DNA of 64,000 nucleotides from Actinopolymorpha pittospori (GCF_014873875.1 NZ_JADBEM010000001.1:868001-932000), one strand, 5' to 3'. Shown: positions 1 to 9,013, numbered from the stretch's first letter. A program made the numbers and translations. The notes: generated by a model not told the origin, from the letters alone.

Positions 1-1
1 G

Positions 2-235
2 GATGAGGCGCACGCCGACGTCTTTCTGCGGGAGTTGGCTGATCGAACGGTGGCGGAGTGTCTGCCTGAACGGCCGCGTGAGCTTCCGGTGGTCGACTCC
101 GACGCGACGGTCCTGGAGATCGCCGCGTTGATGGCACGCACCCGCAGCCCGCTCGTCGCGGTGGTGGACCAAGCCGGAGCGCTGTCAGGTGTGGTCACCC
201 TGGATGCGTTGCTGGACCGGATGCTGGCGACGTGA
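2..235 (+). CDS. CBS-domain protein, C-terminal end (5' end outside window)
   Basis: The frame is open from base 2, so the gene starts upstream of the window; a TTG at 35 is an internal codon rather than a convincing start. The last 77 residues look like one CBS repeat: a hydrophobic strand ending LPVVDSDATVLEIAALMA, then SPLVAVVDQAG and LSGVVTLDALLDRML. CBS pairs bind adenine nucleotides and gate transporters or enzymes. It overlaps the next gene by 4 bp (GTGA), so the two are translationally coupled, and it may be a soluble regulator of that permease. The N-terminal domain is not visible. Confidence 0.7.
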   Translation, partial: DEAHADVFLRELADRTVAECLPERPRELPVVDSDATVLEIAALMARTRSPLVAVVDQAGALSGVVTLDALLDRMLAT

Positions 236-1524
236 GCGCGACCGCCTGGATCGCGATCGCGGTCTTCGCCCTGGCCTATGTGCTGATCGCGACTGAGTGG
301 GTGCACCGGCTGGCCGCCGCGATCGGCGGTGCCTGCGTCATGCTCGTGCTCGGTATCACCGACCCCGATCACGCTTTCTTCTCCCCACACTCGGGTATCG
401 ACTGGAACGTCATCTTCCTGCTGATGGGGATGATGCTGATCGTCGCGGTTCTCAAACGGACGGGGCTGTTTGAGTTCCTCGCGATCTGGGCGGTCAAACG
501 TGCCCGCGGTCAGCCGTTCCGGGTGATGGTCATCCTCGTCCTGGTCACGGGCATCGCCTCGGCGGCCCTGGACAACGTCACCACTGTGTTGTTGATCGCG
601 CCGGTGACGTTTCTGGTGTGTGGTCGGCTCGGTGTGCCGGTGGCGCCGTACCTCATCGCGGAGGTGATGGCCTCCAACATCGGGGGTACGGCGACGCTGA
701 TCGGGGATCCGCCCAACATCATCATCGCCTCGCGCGCCGGGCTCACCTTCAACGACTTTCTGATTCACCTGGCACCGTTCGTCGTTGTGGTGCTGGTGGT
801 CTTCGTCGGCCTGTGCCGGCTGCTGTTCCGTTCCGCGTTCGCCGTGGATGCGGAGCGGGTGGCGTCGGTGATGGAGCTTCGCGAACGCGACGCTATCCGC
901 GACGCACGTCTGCTCGTGGTTTCGCTGGCCGTGCTGGGAGTGGTGCTGCTGGCGTTCGTGACCCATACGATCCTGCACCTGGAGCCCTCGGTGGTGGCTC
1001 TGGTTGGTGGACTGGCGTTGTTGGCGCTGTCGCGACTGGACGCCGCCGAGGTGGCCCGTGATGTGGAGTGGCCCACGCTGGCGTTCTTCGCCGCCCTGTT
1101 CGTCATGGTGGGTGGACTGTCGGCGACCGGTGTGATCGACACGGTGGCCAAGGCGGCCACCGACGCCATGGCCGACCGGCTCGGTCTGGCGAGCATGGTG
1201 CTGCTCTGGGGGTCGGCGGGCCTGTCGGCCATCGTCGACAACATCCCCTACGTCGCCACCATGTCGCCGATCGTCGCGGACCTCGTCTCGGCCAGTGACG
1301 CCGGAGCACGTGGGCAGGTGCTGTGGTGGGCGCTCGCCCTCGGTGCCGACCTGGGCGGCAACGCCACCGCCATCGGTGCCTCGGCCAACGTCGTGATGCT
1401 CGGTCTCGCCGAGAAGGCGGGCCGTCCCATCTCCTTCTGGGAGTTCACCCGCTACGGCCTGGTCGTCACCGCCGTCACCATCGCCCTGGCCGTGCCCTAC
1501 CTCTGGCTCCGCTACCTCCTCTGA
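232..1524 (+). CDS. ArsB/NhaD-type ion permease (SLC13-like ion transporter superfamily)
   Basis: A 430-residue integral membrane protein with about 11-12 hydrophobic segments starting at residue 5. It has the two inverted halves typical of the ion transporter superfamily: ALDNVTTVLLIAPVT with GGTATLIGDPPNIIIAS in the first half, and AIVDNIPYVATMSPIV with LGGNATAIGASANVV in the second. The GDPPN and GASANV hairpins are the substrate-site signatures of ArsB/NhaD/P-protein permeases. It starts at GTG 232 inside the stop of the CBS gene. The substrate (Na+/H+ exchange, arsenite or a dicarboxylate) cannot be read from the sequence, and no ars genes lie next to it. Confidence 0.85.
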   Translation: MSATAWIAIAVFALAYVLIATEWVHRLAAAIGGACVMLVLGITDPDHAFFSPHSGIDWNVIFLLMGMMLIVAVLKRTGLFEFLAIWAVKRARGQPFRVMVILVLVTGIASAALDNVTTVLLIAPVTFLVCGRLGVPVAPYLIAEVMASNIGGTATLIGDPPNIIIASRAGLTFNDFLIHLAPFVVVVLVVFVGLCRLLFRSAFAVDAERVASVMELRERDAIRDARLLVVSLAVLGVVLLAFVTHTILHLEPSVVALVGGLALLALSRLDAAEVARDVEWPTLAFFAALFVMVGGLSATGVIDTVAKAATDAMADRLGLASMVLLWGSAGLSAIVDNIPYVATMSPIVADLVSASDAGARGQVLWWALALGADLGGNATAIGASANVVMLGLAEKAGRPISFWEFTRYGLVVTAVTIALAVPYLWLRYLL

Positions 1525-1808
1525 TCCCGGTGAGGGCGTACGGACGACGAAAGGTGGAGGAGCGAACAGGGGCACACCCCACACGAGCTACCAGACTCCC
1601 TTCCCACTCCCCCTGGGAGGCACCGCAATGTCCGTCCGCACTTCCCGCGACCCGACAGGCCGCCCTCGACACTCGGCTGAGGACTCCCGCTCGCCGACGA
1701 TGTGTTTGCTCGCGACATCGCGATCTACGCTGCCCAGCTCGACATCGGCTGCGGGAAGCCCATCGGGCGCCGTCGCGGGCCCGCCGGCCCCGCTAGGGAG
1801 CCACAGGC
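1525..1808. other. intergenic region without a convincing gene
   Basis: About 280 bp between the permease and the ArsR-type gene. It is GC-rich, with no recognisable domain in any frame. A short plus-frame stretch near 1690-1740 (ADDVFARDIAIYAAQLDIG) reads like real protein and may be debris of a lost gene, but I cannot name it. Confidence 0.4.
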
Positions 1809-1838
1809 TTGACAGGAAACCAAAAGGTTTCCTATTGT
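1809..1838 (+). promoter_or_regulatory. promoter with embedded ArsR operator
   Basis: TTGACA (1809-1814) is followed 18 bp later by TATTGT (1833-1838). The whole spacer is an inverted repeat: AGGAAACC (1814-1821), AAAA, GGTTTCCT (1826-1833). A repressor bound here would cover both promoter elements, which fits autoregulation by the ArsR-type protein directly downstream. The expected transcription start falls at about 1845. Confidence 0.75.
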
Positions 1839-1845
1839 GCGTGGT

Positions 1846-2622
1846 GTGGAGCAGGTGTTCAAGGCGCTGGGTGACCCGACCCGCCGGGCTCTACTGGACG
1901 CGTTACTGGAGCAGGACGGGCAGACCCTGCTGGCCCTGTCGGCACGCTTCCAGATGACCCGGCCGGCCGTGGCCAAGCACCTGGGCATCCTCGAGGAAGC
2001 CGGTCTCGTGGTGGCCCGCCGCCGGGGTCGTGAGAAGCACCACTTCTTGAACGTCGTACCGATTCGGCGGATCCATGACCGGTGGATCACCAAGTACACC
2101 GAGGACTGGGCGGCAGGCCTGTCCGACCTGAAGAGGGACCTGGAGCAAGGCATGGAGAAGGTGTTCGAGATCTACGTCGACACCACGCCCGAACGGCTGT
2201 GGCACGCGATCACCGACCCGGTCAGTCGGGCCAAGTACCACTTCGGCGCCGCGGTCCATTCGGACTGGACCACGGGCTCGTCGTTCACCCTCGAACATCC
2301 CCACGCGGAGCACCCTCTCGCGGAAGGCGAAAACCTCGTGGTGGATCCGCCCAGGCGACTGGTGCAGTCCATGCGGACGCTGTGGTCGGAGGGAGCGGAG
2401 AAGCAGGGCACCACCAGGGTGACGTGGGAGATCGAGGCCGTCGGCGACGCATGCCGGCTCATCGTGACCCACGACCAGCTGGCGGGCGACGCGCCCCCCG
2501 AGCTGTACGGCGGCTGGCCGATGATCCTCTCCGGGCTGAAGACGTGGCTGGAGACGGGCCGGACGCTGACCACTCCGGGTTTGCTGATGTACGGCGGCAG
2601 CGACCCGTCGAATCCCGCATGA
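1846..2622 (+). CDS. ArsR-family HTH / SRPBCC (AHSA1-like) fusion regulator
   Basis: The N-terminal ~95 residues form an ArsR winged helix: VFKALGDPTRRALLDALL, then MTRPAVAKHLGILEEAGLVVARRRGREKHHFLN. Residues ~105-225 are a START-like SRPBCC pocket (VDTTPERLWHAITDPVSRA, ending PMILSGLKTWLETG). The fusion is a known actinobacterial type that probably senses a small hydrophobic ligand. I prefer GTG 1846 because GTG 1837 lies inside the -10 element and the expected transcript starts at about 1845, so translation would be leaderless; the resulting MEQVFKALGDPTRR is the usual start of this family. It precedes a VOC gene by 22 bp and probably controls it. Confidence 0.85.
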   Translation: MEQVFKALGDPTRRALLDALLEQDGQTLLALSARFQMTRPAVAKHLGILEEAGLVVARRRGREKHHFLNVVPIRRIHDRWITKYTEDWAAGLSDLKRDLEQGMEKVFEIYVDTTPERLWHAITDPVSRAKYHFGAAVHSDWTTGSSFTLEHPHAEHPLAEGENLVVDPPRRLVQSMRTLWSEGAEKQGTTRVTWEIEAVGDACRLIVTHDQLAGDAPPELYGGWPMILSGLKTWLETGRTLTTPGLLMYGGSDPSNPA

Positions 2623-2644
2623 CCCGTACCCAAGGAGAAGGCCC

Positions 2645-3028
2645 ATGACCACTATCACCGACGTACGCACGATCGGCATCACCGTCGCAGACCAGGACCG
2701 GGCACTGCGGTTCTACCGCGACACCCTGGGTTTCGAGGTCCGCCTCGACGGGATGGCGGGGAAGATGCGGTGGCTCGAAGTCGCACCGCCAGGCGCCGTG
2801 GTGTCGCTGGCATTGACCGCGTCCACCGGCGAGGCCAGCTCGAGGCGAGAGACCGGAATCAGGTTCGTGGTCCCGGACGCCACGGCCGAACACGCCTCGC
2901 TGCGGAGGAGCGGTGTGTCCCTGGGCGAGTTGCTGGAGTGGCCAGGCGTACCACCCATGTTCACCTTCGACGACCCCGACGGGAACCAGTTCGTGGTCGT
3001 GGAACAGGTCGAGGAGGCCGCACCGTGA
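2645..3028 (+). CDS. VOC-family (glyoxalase/bleomycin-resistance fold) protein
   Basis: 127 residues with a paired beta-alpha-beta-beta-beta pattern: IGITVADQDRALRFYRDTLGFEVRLD at the N-terminus and FTFDDPDGNQFVVVEQV at the end. Possible metal ligands are few (the usual first His is replaced in GITVAD, and the final Glu is present in VVVEQV), so the reaction is open: lyase, dioxygenase-like enzyme or sequestering protein. AAGGAG lies 7-8 bp before the ATG. It forms an operon with the upstream ArsR-SRPBCC gene and overlaps the following DUF1905 start by GTGA. Confidence 0.85.
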   Translation: MTTITDVRTIGITVADQDRALRFYRDTLGFEVRLDGMAGKMRWLEVAPPGAVVSLALTASTGEASSRRETGIRFVVPDATAEHASLRRSGVSLGELLEWPGVPPMFTFDDPDGNQFVVVEQVEEAAP

Positions 3029-3216
3029 GCACCAGAACGACGAGAACCCAGCTGGACCACACGTTCACCGCCGTCGTGGAGCGAAGCGACGCCAAGGGCG
3101 GGTGGACCTACCTACGCACAGACTGGAGCGCCGAGTTCTTCGGCACCCGCGGTCTGGTCAAGGTGGCCGGGACGATGGATGGTCACCCGTTCGAGGCGTC
3201 GTTCATGGCGTTGTCG
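3025..3216 (+). pseudogene. DUF1905-domain protein, truncated
   Basis: It starts at GTG 3025 inside the stop of the VOC gene. The first ~63 residues match a DUF1905 fold (LDHTFTAVVERSD, GTRGLVKVAGTMDGHPFEAS, FMAL). After FMAL the expected continuation disappears: the frame runs on to 3594 through unrelated low-complexity translation that lies antisense to the next genes. The 3' half was therefore lost at a junction near 3215-3260. DUF1905 proteins often accompany YdeI/OmpdA-like domains; nothing more specific can be said. Confidence 0.6.
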
Positions 3217-3401
3217 ATGGCTGTGTGGGTCGCCCCCGGAGTGCAGTGCGAGCTAGGCCGGCTCCAGCGCATCTTGTCGCGGCTCCTCTTGGCGCGCAGC
3301 GACAGCATGACTTCACGGCCGAGGGCGAGGTCGAACACGGCAGCGGAGACCCACTCGGCCGGTGTGGGCCGCACCCTCACGTGTCGGAGGTCGGTGGTCA
3401 T
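3183..3401 (-). CDS. small hypothetical protein coupled to the serine hydrolase gene
   Basis: Its ATG (3401-3399) overlaps the stop of the serine hydrolase gene as ATGA, the normal sign of a coupled downstream gene. The first ~45 residues (MTTDLRHVRVRPTPAEWVS, AVFDLALGREVMLSLRAKR) have protein-like composition. The tail from about residue 50 reads backwards through the truncated DUF1905 gene and is probably not native, so the gene may have lost its 3' end in the same rearrangement. I do not recognise the family. Confidence 0.4.
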   Translation of the reverse strand: MTTDLRHVRVRPTPAEWVSAAVFDLALGREVMLSLRAKRSRDKMRWSRPSSHCTPGATHTAIDNAMNDASNG

Positions 3402-4681
3402 CGCTTTCCCGCCTCCGCGTTCTCGGCCTGTGCTTTTCCATTGCCGCACATCGCTTGCTGCTGGAACGTCGACAACGCGTGGTCGATGGGGTGCGGCTGC
3501 GGGATCCCCGAGGAGTCCGGCATGTTCCACCTCGCGAGGTTCATCGCGACGGACATCTGCCGCTTGCCATCAGCGCGGGTCCAGGACATCGTGACGGCCC
3601 CCCACGCCGAGCCGTCGTGGCCCCAGAGGATGCCGCAGGGGGACGTGGCCTTCGTCAGACCGAGGCCATACTCGATCGGGTACCCTTCCTGGCTGATGAC
3701 CGAGACCACGCGCTTCATCTGCGCCAGCGACGACCGGTTGACGATCCTGCCGGCAAGCAGCTCGTCGTAGAAGCGGTTGAGATCCTCCATGGTCGAGACC
3801 AGACCGGCCCCCATCATGACCCAGGACATGTTGTAGACGCTGTAGTCGCGCGGCGGGTCGACCAAGCCGAAGAACGCCTCGTACATCCGCGAGTGCGGCC
3901 CCTTGATGCGGGGCCTGTCCGGAAACTCGGTGTGCTTGAGCCCGGCGCGCCTGATGACGTTCTTGGTGATGTAGTTCTCTGCCGTGGTGCCGGTCACCTT
4001 CTCCAGGAGTCGGCCCAGGAGCAGGTAGTTGGTGTTGGAGTACACCCCCGGAGTGCTTCCCGGTTCGCCGGCGGCGGGCGCACTCAGCCCCATCTTGATC
4101 AGCTCAGCCGGGTCGAACTGCCTGAACCGGTTGTCGTCCAGGCTCTCAGGGGACATGTCCGGCAGTGAGGGCCACTCCTTGAGTGAGGGGAACGCATAGG
4201 GAAGGTATTCGGGGATGCCGCTGGTGTGGTTGAGCAGCATCCGAACTGTGATCTTCACGCCGCGCTGTCCAGGCACCAGCTGCGGCAGGTAGCGGCCGAT
4301 CGGCGCGTCGAGCTGGATCCGACCCTGCTCGACCTGCTGCATGACCGCGGCGGCGGTGAAGGTCTTGGTGATGCTGCCGACACGGTGCCGCATGTGCGGC
4401 CCGACGGGACGGCCGGTCCTCACATCGGCGACCCCGGAAGCGCCGCGCCATACCTGGCCGGCATCGCGCACCTCGGCGAATACACCCGGCATCCCCGCGC
4501 GGTGGACTTTGTCCAGTGCGGACGTCAGCTCCGCAGGATTCTCAATGAAGTTGTCAAGCCTCTTGAGCAGTTGGTGGGTCGATTTGAAAGACCCGGTTGT
4601 CGCGGAGTAGAGCCCACAAGACGTCGACGCGGCGTCGGGCCAACGCGATGAGTGCTTGGGTGTGTTTGAGTCCCTGTCCAC
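3398..4681 (-). pseudogene. serine hydrolase / beta-lactamase-like (class C fold), N-terminus replaced by IS DNA
   Basis: Native sequence begins near residue 37 (LLKRLDNFIENPAELTSALD) and continues as a penicillin-binding-protein-like hydrolase. The nucleophile motif is GSITKTF (SxxK), followed by LLNHTSGIPEY, the YSN motif in PGVYSNTNYLLLG, and a terminal GHDGSAWG in place of HxG. Related proteins are secreted D-Ala-D-Ala carboxypeptidases or esterases. The first ~36 residues overlap the decayed IS110 transposase and no signal peptide remains; a matching orphan signal peptide sits on the far side of the element (5951-6088). The catalytic domain is intact but its start and export signal are displaced, so it is probably not functional. 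Confidence 0.75.
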
Positions 4682-5781
4682 GCTTCTTGAGGTAGTAGGC
4701 GCGGTTGGGTCCCTCGCGCATCATGGCCGCGGAGGCGGACAGGTAGAACACTCTGCGCAGCTTGCGTGAGTAGCGCATCGGCCGGTGCAGGTTCCCGGTG
4801 CGTCGTCCGGAGTCACGCGGAACGGGTACGAGCCCGGCAGCCGAGGCGAGCCGGCCGGCGTCGGCGTAGCCGCCCAGGTCCCCGGCTGCGGCGATGATCT
4901 CGGCGCCCAGGATCGGGCCCATGCCCGGCAGGGACTCGATGATCTCGGCCTGAGGGCGCGCGGAAGGTAGTGGTGATGCGGGCGTCCAACTCGCTGATCC
5001 GAGTGCCGATCGCCAGGATCTGGGCGGCGAGGTCGGCCACGATGCTGGCCGCGACGTCTTGCGCGGGCACAACACTCTGCTGAGCCCTGGCTGCGGCCAG
5101 GGCAGCGGCTGCGATCTCCTCCGCGCTGCGGACCTTCGCCCTTGACCAGCCATGCCCGCAGCCGCGACTGCCCGATCCGACGGATCGCCCCGGGGATCTG
5201 GTAGCCGGTCAGTAGAACCAGCGCGCCACGGCTGTGGGCGTAGCCAAGGACCGTTCCAGGGCAGGGAAGTAGCCACTGAGTACGTCGCGGAGCCGGTTGA
5301 CCATGCGGACCCGGTCGCCGACCAGATCGCTGCGATGGGTCACCAGCAGCCGCAGCTCGCTCACCAGCGAAGTGGAGACCTCCACCTCCTGCAGATCGCC
5401 GCGGTGTCGAAGCGTCTCAGCGATGACATATGCATCGCGGGCATCGGTCTTCGCTTCACCGCGGTAGGCGCCCGCCATCTGGTTCACGGTTCGACCAGGC
5501 ACGTACCTGCCGCGCTGACCGTGCGCCGCCAACAGTGCCAGCAGGAGCCCCGACATGGTCCCGGTGACGTCGACTCCCCACACGACCTCCTCAGCCCGAG
5601 TAAGCACGCTGCCAACCGCGTCGAGGATCGCAGCCTCGTCGTTGATGACCTTCGCCGACCAGGCGGTCGCCCCGTTTTCGTCGATCAGACAGACCCAGTG
5701 ATGACCCTTGCCGACATCGACGCCCACCCAGCCGAACGGGATCCGCTTCTTCATCAACTTCTCCTTCGAGCACACGAACAT
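4554..5781 (-). mobile_element. IS110-family insertion sequence, transposase frameshifted
   Basis: The N-terminal RuvC-like (DEDD) half reads from about 5754 to 5209: FGWVGVDVGKGHHWV, AGAYRGEAKTDARDAYVIAE, then a stop just before what should be LLTGYQIPGAIRRIG in the next frame. The C-terminal half (4554 to about 5000) carries the IS110 serine region IESLPGMGPILGAEI, AGLVPVPRDSGRRTGN and MRYSRKLRRVFYLSA. At least two further frame changes lie in 4950-5210. IS110 elements lack classic inverted repeats, so the ends are inferred only from where host sequence resumes. It is inactive as it stands and has split a secreted serine hydrolase gene. Confidence 0.85.
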
Positions 5782-5950
5782 TGCCGTGGCCCGAAGGACT
5801 CCCCGCCGACAGATCCGTAAACAGCGACCAGGACACGCATCTCAATCAGCAGTCAAGGCGTCCCAGGAGGAGCCGGGCGGCCAATCCATGGGAGCCATCA
5901 AGGGCGATCAAGGCTCAGCCACACCCAGCCCTCCCGGGCCAACCAAGAAC

Positions 5951-6088
5951 TTACGGATCGAGGCTGGTCGACGGGCTCGTGCTGGCAGCCAGCACTGCCC
6001 CTGTGGCTTTGGGCGCGGGAAGTGCCGTCGCCGTGCCCGCACCAACGCTCAGTAGGGCGACGCTTGCGCATACCAGTCGGATCCTCAA
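5951..6088 (-). pseudogene. orphan signal-peptide exon of the interrupted serine hydrolase
   Basis: From TTG 6088 the minus strand encodes 45 residues: MRIRLVCASVALLSVGAG, then TATALPAPKATG. This is a textbook Sec signal peptide with an AxA-like cleavage region, followed by a Ser/Thr-rich stretch and a stop. AGAGGACAGG precedes the start. It has the same strand and order as the headless serine hydrolase at 3398-4600, so the two pieces are best read as one gene opened by the IS110 element between them. The link is inferred from layout and missing parts. Confidence 0.55.
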
Positions 6089-6249
6089 GACACCTGTCCT
6101 CTCAAGATCAATGCGTGCAGCGGTGCCGGCGTAGCTCGACGTTGCTCGTTAGTGCCTCCGCATCCGAAAGGGGGACCATGAGCCCACTGTCGCCATCCCG
6201 GCGTGCCATGGCTTGGACGAATGTTGCGGCCGGTCGGCTCGCATAGCAT

Positions 6250-7113
6250 GTGACGATGCGGTCCACCGCGCACCAACGCGACGATCCGGCTACGTGGGAC
6301 GTCGCACGTCCCGAGCGGGCCAGCCGAGTGGCTGGTGTCACCATGGCTGGCTTCGGTGTCCGTAACTTGGCCGCGCTTCGGATGGTCCCTCACCCGGCCT
6401 TGACGATGATTCTGGAGTTCGGTGCGGGCCAGCCCATCGTGGATGATGCCGCCGGACGGGAGCAGCGGGGAAGTCTCGTTACCGGACTCGGGTTCGGGTT
6501 CGCAGGCGCGGTTCGGGCGCGGGGTGACAACGTCGTGTGCGTGCAGGTGCGTCTGTCCCCGCCGATCGCGCGTGCGGTTCTGGGCGCATCCCCCGCTGAT
6601 CTGCAAGGCGCCGCGGTGCCCCTGGAAGAACTGTGGGGCCGGGAGGCGACACGGATCCGGGAGCAACTGAGCGAGATCTCCTCCTGGCAGGAGCGTTTCG
6701 CGTTGACCGACGCGTTCCTCGCCCGCCGAGGCGAGGAAGGGCCGGCCGTAGACCCGGAGGTGGCCTGGGTCTGGGACCGGATCGTGGTCGGCCGTGGCCT
6801 GGTCCGGGTCGACAGCCTGGCGGCCGAGCTCGGATGGAGCCGTAAGCGCCTGTGGTCCCGGTTCCGGTCACAGATCGGTCTGCAGCCCAAGCTCGCCGCG
6901 AAGCTGGTCCGCTTCGACCAGGCCGTCCACCGCCTCGTCGCCGGTGAAGGCGCGGCCCAAGTCGCCGCCGACAGCGGCTACGCCGACCAGTCCCACCTGC
7001 ATCGCGACGTCGCAGCGTTCACTGGAGTGACCCCGACGACCGTGGCCAGCGAACCGTGGCTGACGGTCGACGACACCGCATGGCCAGCCACGCGCGACAC
7101 CCGCGCTCGCTAG
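6250..7113 (+). CDS. AraC/XylS-family transcriptional regulator
   Basis: 287 residues. The N-terminal ~160 form a sensing domain (MVPHPALTMILEFGAG, VQVRLSPPIARAVLG, LWGREATRIREQL) like that of AraC proteins with DUF6597-type input. The C-terminal HTH pair reads DSLAAELGWSRKRLWSRFRS and AAQVAADSGYADQSHLHRDV, ending FTGVTPTTV. The last is the usual FxxxxGxTP signature. The start is GTG 6250 or ATG 6256. No operon partner follows within 130 bp, and a possible target is unknown. Confidence 0.85.
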   Translation: MTMRSTAHQRDDPATWDVARPERASRVAGVTMAGFGVRNLAALRMVPHPALTMILEFGAGQPIVDDAAGREQRGSLVTGLGFGFAGAVRARGDNVVCVQVRLSPPIARAVLGASPADLQGAAVPLEELWGREATRIREQLSEISSWQERFALTDAFLARRGEEGPAVDPEVAWVWDRIVVGRGLVRVDSLAAELGWSRKRLWSRFRSQIGLQPKLAAKLVRFDQAVHRLVAGEGAAQVAADSGYADQSHLHRDVAAFTGVTPTTVASEPWLTVDDTAWPATRDTRAR

Positions 7114-7249
7114 CGCGAGTATGTGCGCTGGGCGCTCTCACCGCGCCCATTCCCCTGCCGAGGGGCTGATGGAGCACGCCTTCCTGCGGACGCTCACCCA
7201 GGTCGAGGCCGCAGCCTAAGCGCGGCAGAGGCCCCCCGGTGACCCGACC

Positions 7250-7480
7250 GTGCTGTCCCGTCAAAAGGTGCTCACCACCGCCCTGGGCCTGATAGACGAA
7301 CAGGGGCTCGACGGACTGTCGCTGCGGGCGCTGGCCCGCCGGCTGCAGGTGAGTTTTATCTCGCTGTGCAACCACGTGGCCAGCAAGGACCACCCGCTCC
7401 ACATAATTCACGAGGCGCCCCTCGCCGAGACCATACGGACGCTGGGTGGATCGGCCGCCTCATGGCAGGTCAGGCTCTGA
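7250..7480 (+). pseudogene. TetR-family regulator, N-terminal fragment
   Basis: The 76-residue frame carries a TetR DNA-binding domain: LTTALGLIDEQGLDGLSLRA, then LARRLQVSFISLCNHVASKD. It then loses similarity after KDHPLHIIHEAPLAETIRTL and stops; a full TetR protein would need another ~130 residues. The usual TLYRHV recognition helix reads SLCNHV, so even the HTH has drifted. Nothing in the next 190 bp restores the ligand domain. Confidence 0.6.
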
Positions 7481-7669
7481 CATCTGGCCACTGGCTTGCG
7501 CACCCATCCCGCTGCGCTGCAGGCCTAGCTGTTATCTCGCACATCGACGATGACAGTTCCTTCACATGCAGGTGTCAACTGACTGTTGGCGGCTGCAGGA
7601 CCTGGAACGCGACTACGGTCAGACATTACGCGATTACTCCGCATTACTTCATGTTCCAGGAAGGACACG

Positions 7670-8959
7670 ATGCATCTAGCCACCCTCGCCAGACGTGGCA
7701 CCGGCGTTCTCGTCTCCGTCGGCATCGCCGCCGCGCCGCTCGTCCCCGTCGCACCGGCGCAGGCTGCCACGGCCAAGCCTGGGTACGTCGCACAGGCATA
7801 CGGCACCTACGTGTTCAACGGTGCTCAGACGGTCGTGAGCGGCCCGACGGCCTACAGCGACATCGCATGTGGTGCCGCACCAGGCACGACCGACTTCAAC
7901 AACAGTTCGCTGGTCGTACTCCCGCTCACTCTCGGTCGCGTGTCAGCGCAGTTGACGCGTGTGCAGGCGCTCGAGTCCGGCAACACACGGACCGCGGTCG
8001 CGACGTCGCAGACCAACGGGATCAACCTGCTCGGCGGAATCATCACGTCGGGGCTGATCCAGACCTCGACGCGGACGACCTTCAACGGGTCGACCTACAG
8101 CGCCGTACAGAGCACCTCGATCGCAGACCTCAGGATCCTCGGCGTCAGCGTCGGCCTCAACCCGGCACCCAACACGAGGATCAACCTCGCCCTTCCGGTC
8201 CTCGGCACGGTGGGATACGTCGAAGTCAACCGGCAGATCAACCGGGTCGTCGACGGCGGTCGCGAGGCGATCACGACCGCACTCCACCTCGTCCTGTTGC
8301 CGAACAACCCGTGGGTGCCAGGCGCCGACTTCAACGTCTGGATCGCCAACGCCAAGGCACAGTTGACGAAACCCGCGGTTGGCTTCCTCAAGGGTCAAGG
8401 CTTTGCCACCCGGATCACCCTCGCCGACGGTGCGGTGAGCTCCGGACCGACCGCACTCGCCAAGGTGCCCTGCACAGGAGGCAACACCAGCAACACCATC
8501 GCTTCCATCCACCTTCCCGGCAACGTGGTTGTCACCGGCGCGGCGACCTCGACCGGGGTGGGCAGCACGACAGCCTCGAACGCGTCGAGCACGGTGACCG
8601 ACACGATCGCCTCAGTCAACATCCTCAACGGCCTCATCCGGGCCGATACGGTCAAGGCGGTTGCCACAGCGACGCGGGCCGGCAGCGGTCCGATCCAACT
8701 CAGTGAAGCCGGGTCGGAATTCGTCAACCTCGTGATCGCCGGAGAAGCCTTGTCCTCGCTGAAGGTGAAACCGAACACCAAGGTTGAACTCCTCAACGGC
8801 GCCGTCACCGTGAACCTTTTCAAGATCAAGAGGGACGCCCGGACGATCGAGGTCACCATGATCGAGCTCGTCATCACAGGCGCCGGGACCGGTCTCCCGA
8901 TTGGCTCCAAGGTCGAGATCGGCCGAGCTTACGCCGGCATCACCCCGGCAGCGGGCTAA
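7670..8959 (+). CDS. secreted protein, choice-of-anchor-P-like family
   Basis: The ATG at 7670 follows AGGAAGGA (7658-7665) by 4 bp. Residues 1-35 form a signal peptide (ARRGTGVLVSVGIAAAPLVP, then APAQAATA), so the mature protein is exported. The remaining ~395 residues are rich in Ala, Thr, Val, Asn and Gly, with repeated short beta strands such as TRTAVATSQTNGINLLGG, TFNGSTYSAVQSTSIADLRI and IASVNILNGLIRADTVKAVA. This pattern of alternating strands with SIADLxIxG motifs is like actinobacterial choice-of-anchor P proteins. There is no LPXTG or transmembrane anchor at the C-terminus, so it is probably released or loosely attached. The function is unknown. Confidence 0.75.
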   Translation: MHLATLARRGTGVLVSVGIAAAPLVPVAPAQAATAKPGYVAQAYGTYVFNGAQTVVSGPTAYSDIACGAAPGTTDFNNSSLVVLPLTLGRVSAQLTRVQALESGNTRTAVATSQTNGINLLGGIITSGLIQTSTRTTFNGSTYSAVQSTSIADLRILGVSVGLNPAPNTRINLALPVLGTVGYVEVNRQINRVVDGGREAITTALHLVLLPNNPWVPGADFNVWIANAKAQLTKPAVGFLKGQGFATRITLADGAVSSGPTALAKVPCTGGNTSNTIASIHLPGNVVVTGAATSTGVGSTTASNASSTVTDTIASVNILNGLIRADTVKAVATATRAGSGPIQLSEAGSEFVNLVIAGEALSSLKVKPNTKVELLNGAVTVNLFKIKRDARTIEVTMIELVITGAGTGLPIGSKVEIGRAYAGITPAAG

Positions 8960-9013
8960 CACGGCCCCACATCCAGTCCCTGCTGACACCCGGCACGGAC
9001 AGCCCCTGCAGCG

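Noticed and set aside
7122..7249. Small ORF ending MEHAFLRTLTQVEAAA between the AraC gene and TetR fragment
   Set aside because: Too short to support, no start or family; possibly a gene tail, but nothing more can be said.
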